A program made the position numbers and the translations under genes. A stretch of 10,416 bases of DNA from Hydnum rufescens UP504 (lineage: Eukaryota; Basidiomycota; Agaricomycetes; Cantharellales; Hydnaceae). Positions 1 through 8,472 of the stretch are shown piece after piece. Each line of letters begins with the position of its first letter. The first letter of the stretch is position 1. A model generated the notes under the pieces. It ran no database searches and was not told the DNA's origin. It saw only the letters and a list, made by a program, of their open reading frames with translations. The stretch lies in NCBI GenBank assembly GCA_014904985.1, contig MU128941.1, forward strand, positions 314,989-325,404, written 5' to 3'.

Positions 1-314
1 CCTTTGCCTGCTTTATTCAATCTAAGAGCGGTTTTTAGGTGGGGCCCCTGGGGCCCACTGGGTGATTTCATGGCATGAGACAAGGGCCCCATGGGCCCCT
101 CTCTTGAACTTGCCTTCGGGTATCAGCCATGTCATGAGACCAAGAGATTCAACGCCTTGTTTCAAGACCAGTCAAAAAGGTACCTTCAATCAATATTGAT
201 TGCATGGGTAGGACCTAATACAAGGTTATATTATATGTGATTAATAAAATTGGAAGTACTAGGGTTTGGATGACGAAAGAAGGGATTGTTGAATGGGATA
301 ATTATTGTAGAGAA
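1..314. other. Non-coding flank downstream of the minus-strand gene
   Basis: No gene is supported here. The first 100 bases hold two GC-rich palindromic clusters built on GGGGCCCC / GGGCCCC (about 41-56 and 84-99). A short imperfect direct repeat, CATGGCATGAGACAAG at 69-84 and CATGTCATGAGACCAAG at 128-144, flanks the second cluster. A perfect 16-bp palindrome, CAATCAATATTGATTG, sits at 187-202. The stretch from about 220 to 320 is AT-rich, as expected for a 3' flank of the minus-strand gene that ends near 315, but no clear poly(A) signal is visible on that strand. Confidence 0.5.
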
Positions 315-2845
315 TTATTGAAGATACGAGTCCCAGGCACTTCCTGATTGGAATCCATTTGGGTCATACATGTCCCCAAGGCCCATAGCCGAAGTATCAA
401 AATTGTTGATGCCAGAGGGGAACATTCCAATGTTGGACTGCAGAAGTGCCATTGTCCAAATGTGAACCCATTGCTGTGACGTCTGAATCAGATACAAAGA
501 AATCATGAGGTTGAAGGCGAGGAACTTGAAGCATGAATATTGCCATTTCGATCCTGCAGCAAAATTGGAGTGTAGAGGGCACGCATGCCAACTACTTCCG
601 TATTTGGGTGGACAACGGTGGATGAACTCAAGGGTCCAGCACCAATATTGGTATTAGGTGCAGTGCGAAAATCGGGATGATGATGAAGACGTGGCACATC
701 CACTTGTACTCGCAGGATTGGATTGAAGTTCCAGGGCAAAGGATGGGCATGTTCTGCATTGGCCTCAGAGTCACTAGGACTCATCATTGTAGGTACCGAT
801 ATAGCACAAGCCTTTCCCTTTCCCTTCGAGGGCTTTGAAGATACATTGCGACGCTTAGACCTGCACATGGCACAGGCAATTACACTGGGCTGCTCTGTTG
901 CTGCTCTGGATTCCCCATGAGAGTCCGACGCACTACCCACGTCTCGCACAACAGTAGATGGTATCATTGTTCTGATCAATGACAACAACGTTTTCATCGC
1001 ATCTTTCTCATGTGCACCCCATGCTCCACCTTGATCGGGCAATCGTTTCCCTTGTGGAACTGGCTCACAAGAAACCTCCACTGGGATGCATCCCATTGCT
1101 TGTTCGTACGTCGCGGACGTGGGGCAGGGCATCAGTTTCAAGAGGCCATCCAATGATTCGGAATACGGTATTGAACAAGGAGGCTGAGAAACCGTACCAA
1201 AGGTACGATGGATGGAAACAGGTGTAGCTGTTGGAAGTGAACAAAGTTCTTGATGTATTTCGAGCCGCGAGTATGCTGAGCACGTCGCTTGAGTTCGTTA
1301 TCGCACTCTTTTTCTCTGGCCTCTTGATGCCCCTTTGCAAGACTGCTTCGATCGAGCCTCCAATGCAACCAACCTTCACGAAAAGCTCCACAAGTGATTT
1401 TTGAAGGGGGGAAGAACGGTCCCAATCGATGTACCATAGTCCAGACTCAAGGTACCCAAACGATTCCATATGGCGGGGGCAGGAAGGGCGGGAATACTGC
1501 ACGTTGGGATCGAGCATTGCGCTTTGGCCAATCACATGAACCAGATCATCATATGGACCATTTGTGCGGTAGAGTGGCACCCAGAATGGTGTAGTGCTCC
1601 GATCATCACGAATAGCATGAGCACGCACAAATTGTGCCAACTGACGTCGCGTAGCAGTGTATTCCTCATCAAGGGTGCGCACTAGCCATGCTGTGGTGAA
1701 TTCGATTCGATCCATGATTTGTGGTGCACCAAGAGTAAAGCCCTCTACAGCAGTAGGAGGGTACCGATTCAATTCCAGCAGAGAGTATCGAAGGAACGTT
1801 TTTACGCTGGTCGCTGCAACCGGCAGGGGGAATGGATGGAACCGCCACAAATCTCCAAGGTCCCTGTATGGAGGTGCATTCTCCATCATTTCTGTGAGGT
1901 CCACAGGGGATTGCTGGTGCAAGTAGCACATCTGCACGTACTCTGGACACAGCACATAACGAAACGAATCCAGCGCTTCCTGGCAGTCTACATGGACTGT
2001 GTTCGCTTCGTTGAAGGGCCACGGCCTGTGCTCAGGCGAGTTGCGAAGAAGGCTGAGCACAGCATCGCGTCTCTGCTCAGATTTGAAAGAAAGAAGAACC
2101 TTCTTCTTGTTACGAGCAGCACCTTTTGCCATCTTGTTCTTCCGCACCCGAACTCCTATCAGGCCAGTTGCCTGGAACAGCTCGAACAGCCGCGGAATGT
2201 CCACATCTTCAGTCACACCTGATAATTCAATGCGAAACCAGGTGGCCAGAGGGACAACTGGATCAACGACAGCTTGATCAACGACAGCTTGATCAACGAC
2301 AGCTGGATCAATGACAGCTGGATCAACGCCAACTGGATTGACAACAGCTAAGTCGGTGGCAATTGGTTCGGTGGTGGCTGGATCGGCGCAGCTGAATCGG
2401 CAGCAGCTGGATCGGCAGCAGCTGGATCGGTAGCAGCTGGATCGGCAGCAGCTGGATCGGCAGCAGCTGGATCGGCAACAGCTGGATCGGCAACAGCTGG
2501 ATTGGCAGCAGCTGGATTGGCAGCAGCCGGATCGGCGGCAGCTGGATTGGTGGCAGCTGGATCAGCGGTCTCTGGAATAGCACCTCCAGGAAAGGTAGAA
2601 AGGGTGGAAGGGCGACCAGGAGGCATTTGGGGCGCCTCGAATGAATCACTAGGAACGACAGGAGGGGCAGAAGGGTGATCTGGAGGCGGTTGGAGTGCCT
2701 CGAATGAATCACCAGGAATGACAGGAGGGGCAGAAGGGCGGCCTGGAGGTGTTTGGGGCGCCTCGAATGAATCAACAACCTTGGTTGGACCATGAGAAGC
2801 ACTCGCCGAACGCTGGGCATGCCAAGAGCCAGAAGGCCTGCGCAT
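315..2845 (-). CDS. Unrecognised fungal protein gene with interrupted frame (possible pseudogene)
   Basis: I do not recognise the family. Read on the minus strand, an ATG at 2845 directly follows an in-frame TGA and opens a Pro/Ala-rich segment with three 21-residue repeats (DSFEAxQxPP core) and a pentapeptide array (D/N-P-A-A/V-A/V). The frame is lost at about 2387, where one repeat unit is a base short. The next frame continues the array into a protein-like core: WFRIELSGV near 2240, a basic patch [25 protein letters not shown], and [12 protein letters not shown] near 1375. Near 1331-1352 the plausible coding frame shifts again to a charged stretch ([18 protein letters not shown]). A 59-nt intron then joins, in phase 0, an exon that is open down to a TGA at 503-505. 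That exon has a single CxxC beside a basic run ([10 protein letters not shown]). A different frame ends at 315 with GSAWDSYLQ and looks like the true C-terminus. Ignoring the breaks, the product would be roughly 780-820 residues. No signal peptide or membrane segment is evident. It is either a young pseudogene or a live gene with sequence errors; start and end are uncertain. Confidence 0.6.
1184..1242 (-). other. Candidate 59-nt spliceosomal intron
   Basis: On the minus strand the segment begins GTTCAC at 1242-1237 and ends GGTTTCTCAG at 1184, with a pyrimidine-rich 3' end. Its removal joins ...GSKYIKNF to [13 protein letters not shown] in phase 0, linking two protein-like frames that otherwise do not connect. 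The 59-nt length fits basidiomycete introns. The branch point is not a clean CTRAY match, so this is inferred from frame, length and borders, not from a complete set of signals. Confidence 0.5.
2258..2571 (-). repeat. 15-bp coding minisatellite, 21 units, encoding a pentapeptide array
   Basis: On the plus strand the unit reads CTGGATCGGCAGCAG with variants such as CTTGATCAACGACAG. I count 21 consecutive units; all are 15 bp except the ninth (2378-2391), which is 14 bp. On the minus strand they encode D/N-P-A-A/V-A/V (or DQAVV) repeats in the N-terminal half of the unrecognised gene. Because 15 is a multiple of 3, unit gain or loss preserves frame, and only the 14-bp unit breaks it. Units at the low-coordinate end (2258-2377) are more divergent than those at 2392-2556, suggesting more recent expansion in the latter. 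Confidence 0.9.
2586..2774 (-). repeat. Three tandem 63-bp coding repeats
   Basis: The units are 2586-2648, 2649-2711 and 2712-2774, and each ends on the plus strand with GCCTCGAATGAATCA or a close variant. On the minus strand each encodes a 21-residue Pro/Ser-rich unit starting DSFEA and containing PP and PSAPP-like turns. The second and third are closer to each other than to the first, whose last residues diverge (LSTFPG). They lie directly upstream, in the coding sense, of the pentapeptide array and probably form a disordered linker. Function is unknown. Confidence 0.85.
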
Positions 2846-3707
2846 TCAGAAAACAGGACGACACACGAGAGCCAGATGATCGGCTTCGAGGAGAGAGCAA
2901 GAAGGCACAGTGGCTGGAAGAGGGAGGGTGAGAGTCACGGTTCGGGATAAAGAGGCCGGCGAAGATCCGCAGGGAAGCGCGGCCGCGAACGACCGAATCC
3001 CGGAGGGGAGCGAGCACCGATCCTACTGGAACGGCGGGAGCGACGACGACGGAGCGATGCGCGGAACGGCGGCGGAAAGCCGCGGGCGGGGGGAGATCGA
3101 AGTGGACCCAGGGACGGAAAATGGCAGGAGAACGGACGACGGCGGGAACGGGCGGAGCACCGCGACACAGCGGGCGAATCGATTCAACGACCAACTCGCC
3201 CCCACAGCTTGCAAACCAGAGGAGAACCTGGGCCCTGAGTTGAACGCTGCCCTGTGTAATTCGCTGATCGCTCCCCACAGGTGGGACACGCACAACGGAA
3301 GGACACACCACTCGTCCTCCGCAGGTCTGCTGCCGCTCCGATCATGGACGTGGGTGGCGTGCCCGGTCGCCATCTGCACGGCGCAGTCCAATCGCAAGGG
3401 AGATAGACTCTCCAGGGGTGTGCATACGCCTAAACTCTGTTCTGGGCAACTCTGGAGTCATGTGGGAAGATGCCGACTCGTACTCCCAGCTGAAGCCAGT
3501 CCGCCCGCGCGCAAACGCTTCACTGCACAGCATCCACAAGGGGGTCTGCGTGCTGCCCGCCGAATACGGCCTTCTCCCTCGTTGCAACCCTTGGCCTTTC
3601 CCAGTCATCGTAGACCGGCCTCTCTTCGTACAGACTGAGGAAGGGTCCGGCGTTAAAAGTCCAGGCTCGACGCATCAACAAATCTCGAGTCATGCGACCT
3701 ACGTGGA
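2846..3707. other. GC-rich region without a supported gene
   Basis: Long open frames occur on both strands, as expected from high GC content. The longest is a plus-strand frame at 2910-3638, low in hydrophobic residues and rich in Gly, Arg and Ser, with no recognisable motif. Minus-strand frames near 3342-3608 and 3023-3397 are no more convincing. The part just upstream of 2845 is the expected 5' region of the minus-strand gene, but I see no clear TATA or initiator element. From about 3000 to 3130 the plus strand is purine-rich with many CGGCGG-type runs. Confidence 0.4.
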
Positions 3708-4109
3708 CTAAATGGTTGTGGCTGGATCACTAGTGCCGGGACAGAGGAGGCCACGAGGGAGACGTACTGTGCCTCGAGAGAGGTAATGGTACACCCACAG
3801 GCCACAGATAACGGCGAGCTCAGCATATAGAACTGTCCCACTGCTCCCCGCCCCCCCCTCTCCAGCAAGCCAGGCCTCAACCAGCTCATCTATAGAGGTC
3901 AGCCCCTGGCCTCGGATTGCTGGGTTCGTCCCCCACCGCAAACTCAGAACCTTGTGATCCAGGGTGATGGACAGTCTTAACTCAGCCACAGGCCACAACC
4001 TCTCAGCACTCTTCCCAACATCTCGCACAGCCACTCCCGCGTCAACGCCACGCATGTTCGCTAGCTCGTCCTTTACACCTCGCCTGATTACCTTCCAGGG
4101 CGCTCGCAC
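3708..4109 (-). CDS. Hypothetical open frame, possibly a fragment of a decayed gene
   Basis: A 133-codon minus-strand frame contains a globular-looking stretch (AELRLSITLDHKVLSLRWG, then NPAIRGQGLTSIDELVEAWL). It ends with a hydrophobic segment, TVLYAELAVICGLWVYHYL, that could be a single membrane span or a buried helix. I recognise no family. Other minus-strand frames upstream (to about 5157) also have protein-like parts, so this could be the 3' piece of one degraded gene. It is equally possible that it is a chance frame in GC-rich DNA, because plus-strand frames are open over part of the same interval. Confidence 0.25.
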   Translation of the reverse strand: MRAPWKVIRRGVKDELANMRGVDAGVAVRDVGKSAERLWPVAELRLSITLDHKVLSLRWGTNPAIRGQGLTSIDELVEAWLAGEGGAGSSGTVLYAELAVICGLWVYHYLSRGTVRLPRGLLCPGTSDPATTI

Positions 4110-4247
4110 GGGCGCTGGCCCAAGGCTTCAAGAGGCGACCACCGTCCCTTTCCGTCAACCGACTTCGCGACCCCATGCGCTCTACCGAGGGGGACTACCG
4201 ATCGCCGTTCCAATTCCTCGACACAGCGCAAGTCGACTCCCCCAGCA

Positions 4248-4697
4248 TCAGAACAAGAACGCTCCCACAAGCAGCTCCGATCGACTCAACTCCCGTCGGG
4301 AGCTCAGACCAGCACCGAGAGCCACCTCGTGGTCGACCTGCCGTCCGACTGCACGTACAAGTCGACTACAGCGCACGTACGGCTCGTCATCTCCAGCGAG
4401 TTTTACTAATCTGAGCCGGACACCCCCGCGACACCTGTGGGACGCCCTTTTGGAACTGGACGGGTGGGAAGCGCAATCACGCGTCCGCGCCCCCATCCGG
4501 AATAAAGAGTCGAATACCAGGAGGCGCCACAGCTGGGATTGCTGAATGAGGTCCGAAACGTCGAGCTCGTGATGAAAAATTGCTGCCGGCTCCAACCACA
4601 GCTCGACATGTCCACTGAATCGGTCGTACCGATCGAAGAGTTGGATGGTTCCGCTACCATAAATTGTAGAAGATAAACACTCAAGGTAGTGCTCTTT
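4248..4697 (-). pseudogene. Protein-like minus-strand frame without a start codon, probable gene fragment
   Basis: The frame opens directly after a TGA at 4700-4698 and has no ATG near its beginning, so it is an internal piece of something larger. Its first 70 or so codons read like a real globular protein: EHYLECLSSTIYGSG, then IQLFDRYDRFSGHVELWLEP, HHELDVSDLIQQSQLWRLL and VFDSLFRMGA. After about 4520 the composition turns Arg/Ser/Gly-rich and is less convincing, and the frame stops near 4248. The overlapping upstream frame (4681-5157) could connect through a one-base change in the AAAA tract at 4698-4695. I cannot name the family. Confidence 0.35.
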
Positions 4698-5157
4698 TCA
4701 TGGCTGACGCTGGGAGTATTCCGATGTTCAGGAGTAACACCCGGGAAAACAGTGCGAGGCGCGGATTGTAACTGCGCTCGCACGCACCAGAGACTGTCAC
4801 TCGTACCGCAGGCGACACAGCGTGGGACGAACGTGCCATGCACCATCCACCGACTACAGTGGGTCGGATATCGTTGAATCCGTCGAGTCCACATCGAAAG
4901 CGACTGCTGGCTATCTTTGCTTTGAACTCTGGCGATGCCGGGAACCCAAAGGCCAGAGAGTCGCTCCCCTCATTCCGCCTGGGCCTCGACGCATAAGGAG
5001 TCAAAGCTCCCTCAGCGGCCCACATCTGCACATCGTGGACATGTGTGTTTTTCGAGCACCAGCTCCTGACATGCAAAGAAGTCTTGGAAGAGCTGGGCGG
5101 TCGACGCTTCCTCGAGCAGCCTGGAGATAATGCTCGACTATCTACGTCTTGCACCAA
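4681..5157 (-). pseudogene. Minus-strand open frame, possible upstream piece of the same decayed gene
   Basis: A 158-codon minus-strand frame includes the stretches VQMWAAEGALTPYASRPRRN and DSLAFGFPASPEFKAKIA, which look protein-like. The rest is less ordered. An overlapping frame ending at 4406 offers an alternative continuation with MVHGTFVPRCVACGTSDSLW, suggesting a frameshift near 4890. No conserved domain, signal peptide or catalytic motif can be named. Proximity and strand shared with the frame at 4248-4697 suggest a single broken gene, but this is inference and the evidence is weak. Confidence 0.25.
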
Positions 5158-6279
5158 ATTTGCTCGCCATCAGACGCGAAAACCTCTCAACACAGACTGA
5201 ACTTCCTCTGATGATCGATAGTCACTCGCCCACGTCCAGCCTTGCCGTCGCACAAACATGCTTCAGCCCACGTTAGCGAACTAATGGCCAGCGGCAGACA
5301 AGCGCATTCCACCGAAACTCGCCCACTCGCGAGGGTTGGCAATCATTCATCTCGAGCACCCGATCTCCACGCTTGATGGGGTTCGGGTGAGGCACCCTCG
5401 CTGGCAGAGAAACTCAGATTCGTTTTTGAACGCTCAGGATTCTTCGTCCCCTACCGATGGTCAAGCGAACGGACAATGGGAAAGGACATGCTCCACAGTG
5501 AAGGGGAATGTTGGACTATCCATCGACGAGGTCTGACTCTCTTGGTCTCTGGACTTCATTTGCGAGGGGGTGCGCTGGCGGCGGGTAGACTGTATACCAA
5601 AAGACTCCTAACGATCAGAACAGACAGATGTGCTGCTCAAATCGCGTAAGAGTGGGGAAGGGGGTGGATAGGTCGATCTGATGCGGTTTCAAGATGGAGG
5701 AATTGCACTTCGACCAACTCAATACCACCGGCGGGTAGCGACGGACTGCCGGCAAATCCGGGTTGTAACTGTTAGCATCCCGGACGGGAACGCCACACTG
5801 CGGGGAGTCCTATCGTGACTGACCACGCCAAGCCCCAAAATCGGTGAGTAATAGGGGAGTTCAAACTTAAGGAAAATCTGTGGCTCGTGGCTGCACCTCA
5901 TTCAAAGCTCAAGACCTCGTGATTACATTTTCTCGCATTCTCGTGGATCGTCCGACGTTGTACTCAAAGTCTTCAGCCATGTTAACCCGTCCGAGATTTG
6001 TATGCTACGATCTGATATCAACCCTGACTTTATATGGAAAGAGATTCAATGGCAGCTAGAATTTTTTTTGATTATGGTATGCAGAGGTATGGAAACCGGG
6101 CCAGAAAAAACCAAAAATTTCGCCTTTCTGTCGTCATCAACTTCATTCTGCGGCAGCTGAATTTTCAGCAAGCATGAACCTACTGTCACTTTCAACTGTC
6201 CATGATACTGTACCGAGCCATCCACGGTAACTATGTATGGCGCACAGAGTCTAGCAAAGGATAACCCACATCCTTTCTT
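5158..6279. other. Region with no supported feature
   Basis: Only short open frames are present (for example 5336-5536 plus and 5719-5901 minus), and none has a convincing start context, composition or motif. No tRNA-like, repeat or promoter structure stands out. From about 5920 to 6110 the composition becomes AT-rich with a T8 tract near 6063. Faint BRR2-like resemblance may extend upstream of 6280, but I could not support it by eye. Confidence 0.4.
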
Positions 6280-7387
6280 GTGACGCTGAATTTCTGTCGC
6301 TACTTCAGCGAAATACAGCGAGTCGAAGCCACTGTACTTATGTCTGCGATGGCATACCGCCGGCCTTCATCTGTCAGACTAAATTGCAGTTTCTATACTG
6401 CATCTGACGGCTCTGACATGCATCCTTATTAGTCCTGGATCGCGAGGAAATGCCCACCCGTTCCTCATTTCTTCTTGAACTCACTGTATGCACGTTTTCA
6501 CCACTTGCTCCTCTCCGTCGCGGCTCGTACTTATCTGTCGCCGCGTCGTCACCGGCGCTAAGCATCCCCTCCTAACCCGTTTGTCGACGCGTACGAGACA
6601 GGTTGAGACTAAGAATGTGTGGTGTCACACCGAAAGGGTACTCTTTGTTTTTTTCGGATCCTAGTGGTGTAACCTCATGGGTGTTTCACGATCCACAACC
6701 AGGCCGCGCAACTTCACAAAAAAATTGTCACCAGTGAATCTCCCTTTGCACTCGAACGTCACTTCCAGCACCTTCACCAGCGCTCATCCTCGGTTTGTCA
6801 TGAGAAATATCCTTCTGCAGACATGCATTCTAATATAACCCCCAATGCGGAACACCGTCTTTACCCGTCTCTCATACTCCCTTCTTAACTATCTGACGAA
6901 CCGCCTCATGCCTACCAACCCCCCGCCTTCTCGCCGTGCATCGAACGGCGTTCATTAGCTCCCCGCTCTGGCCTCCGGCGCCCCCGCCGCAATCTCTTCA
7001 CTGACCTCCGAGAAACTCCCCCCAACTCCTCATCTCCCCTTCCGCCCACACCTCCTCTTCGCCTCCTGCTCGCGTCTCGCAACACCGACGTCTTGCCGTC
7101 CTCTCCCGCCCTCTCAGCCATCCTCCACACGCTCACATCCCAGACTCAAGTCTCCCCCGCCTGCACACACTCGATCGCCCACCTCCTCCGCTCACCTCCT
7201 CGCTCATCCCGGCCAACATCCATGCCCTCACCTGTTCGTTTGCACTCACGCGCCCTCCCAGTCTCGACTGCGCCTTGTGCTCGATCCCCCTCGGCCCATC
7301 CATCAGGACTGTGGTGGCCGAACGAGTCTCCTCGACACCTGGGCGTACACTCGCTCCCTGCAGCGGACGGCGCACCGACACTCAGTC

Positions 7388-8310
7388 GCATAACCGGCGT
7401 GCGACGCAGAATCTCCGGCCTATTGCGCAGAACGTGCCCCGTACGCCTACCTTCCATCACCGTTCGACTCCGCCCATCCGGGGCTCGTTATGTGATGCTG
7501 ACTCCTCCCCTCGCTCCTTACTCAACGCTGGGACATTCTCTCCCCACGCCGGTGCGCAACCCACACGGCCAGCATGTTCAGCCCCAATTGGCACTTCCTT
7601 CTTCCGACCCTGCGCACCGCTGCAACTCTCCTGCCCCGCCCGCGGGGCACTAAGCGTCCCGAGCACCTGCTCGACACTTGTTTTCCCTCGACCACTACGT
7701 GTTGCAACCGAGATCAAGACTCGTATCGTTGCGTGTGGCGTTTCTTGTGGCACCGCTCGCGACTTAGATGAAATGGATGCCATAAGTACGCATACGATTT
7801 TCACTTGCCTCACGACATATCAATCAGTCTCATGCATACATTCTCCCTCATATCCCATCCCTTCTCCTTATGACAACCCAGCTGGCAGCGCCCGCACACC
7901 CCCTCACATCCTCCCTCACGGCCTTCCTCCCGCGCTTTCGGCATCCTGCACCTCACTGATGATCTTCGCCACTCCTCCGCCTGCGTATCTCGTCACTTAG
8001 GGGAATTCGTACTCCCTCCTCCACAGGCGCGCTTGTACCCATCCGCTTTCCTCTGTTCAACGAGTCTCCCATCAGTACCCTTCTAGCCCTAGAAAACCTC
8101 ACCCCGTATACTCCCGCCCCGATAATTCATCTCCTCCTATACACACAACCAGTAACAACCCCACCCTCCACAATCTAACATCAGAATATACGACTCTTCG
8201 GTAAACTACACTCTGATCCAGATCTGACGCCGTAGATGGCACTTAGGGGCTTCCGGATCTTTTCCGGAGATTTCTTATCGGGAATGGATATTCAATGTCA
8301 ACGATGTCGA
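7388..8310 (+). repeat. Segment duplicated at 9652-10416 (paralogous copies)
   Basis: From the shared TAACCGGCGTG-like start (7388 and 9650) to the AATGTCAACxATGTCG-like block (about 8293-8309 and 10400-10416), the two BRR2 fragments align at nucleotide level. The alignment includes non-coding gaps. The best-conserved blocks are 7700-7813 against 9905-10019 and 8170-8310 against 10280-10416. Copy 1 is longer by roughly 160 bp because of small insertions. Detectable similarity extends upstream to the AACGAGTCTC block (7321-7330 and 9585-9594). Confidence 0.85.
8053..8292 (+). other. Insertion-like segment interrupting BRR2 homology, copy 1
   Basis: BRR2 continues from KPVIVFVPSR directly into QCRLT in functional proteins, yet here about 240 bp separate these parts. 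The 3' two thirds (about 8170-8292) match the corresponding interval of copy 2 (10212-10390) closely, including TACAGAATATACGA-like and AACTACACTCT blocks. It contains a short inverted repeat, TCCGG/CCGGA, at 8252-8256 and 8264-8268. No clear GT-AG intron borders are visible. It could be a decayed small element or a degenerate intron. Confidence 0.5.
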
Positions 8311-8472
8311 TTCACTGCGTCTGATGTCTTGACTTACTGCTTGCTGGCGGCAACAAGGATCGGTTCCTGAATATCGAGGCTTCTGATCTGGAGCCGCACT
8401 TGAATCATATCACTGATAGTGGTCGCTGTTATGATCCGATGCAAATCTCACTACGCTATTGAACACCTCGTG

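Larger units (their letters stand above)
6280..8440 (+). pseudogene. BRR2: Degenerate BRR2 helicase fragment, copy 1 (second cassette)
   Basis: BRR2 (SNRNP200 in animals) is the Ski2-like DExH helicase of the U5 snRNP that unwinds U4/U6. This copy is broken by many stops and indels, but ordered pieces of the linker and second cassette remain. In order they are: a RYF block near 6300; an LQxSI/LT-rich block near 6385; a GxxSWVFHD block at 6657-6693; SEKLPPTP at 7007-7030 (cf. LPEKxPPPT); QTQV at 7141-7152 (cf. IQTQVFQ); an ERVS block at 7321-7330; WDILS at 7529-7543 followed by RR (cf. QWDLLSRRW); TEIKTRIVACGVS from 7707 then ARDLDE and STHTIF; RCRFTASDVLTYC at 8302-8340; and NKDRFLNIEASDLEPHLNHI from 8352. 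The order matches BRR2, and LSRR, TEIKTRIVACGVS and LTYC favour BRR2 over Slh1/ASCC3. The central part is strongly C-enriched. Pieces before 7000 are weaker matches. Confidence 0.75.

Noticed and set aside
860..875. Zn2Cys6 transcription factor domain at the [10 protein letters not shown] motif (minus strand)
   Set aside because: Only two cysteines and a basic run are present; the six-cysteine pattern is absent.
2910..3638. 242-codon plus-strand open frame as a gene
   Set aside because: Low-complexity Gly/Arg/Ser-rich product in GC-rich DNA where most frames are open; no motif and no convincing start.
3964..4545. 193-codon plus-strand open frame
   Set aside because: Ser/Thr/Pro/Arg-dominated product, and the opposite strand carries more protein-like sequence over part of the interval.
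4619..4633. ATCGGT-CGT-ACCGAT hairpin as a regulatory site
   Set aside because: Short, and it lies inside the protein-like DRYDRF stretch, where codon sequence explains it.
7093..8000. Plus-strand frames of 186 and 241 codons as independent genes
   Set aside because: They run through the degraded BRR2 copy 1 and contain its blocks (SQTQV, TEIKTRIVACGVS). They are open because the region is C-rich and stop-poor.
6280..8440. Repeat-induced point mutation as the cause of decay in copy 1
   Set aside because: That process gives C-to-T loss of GC, whereas copy 1 is enriched in C and shows many indels.
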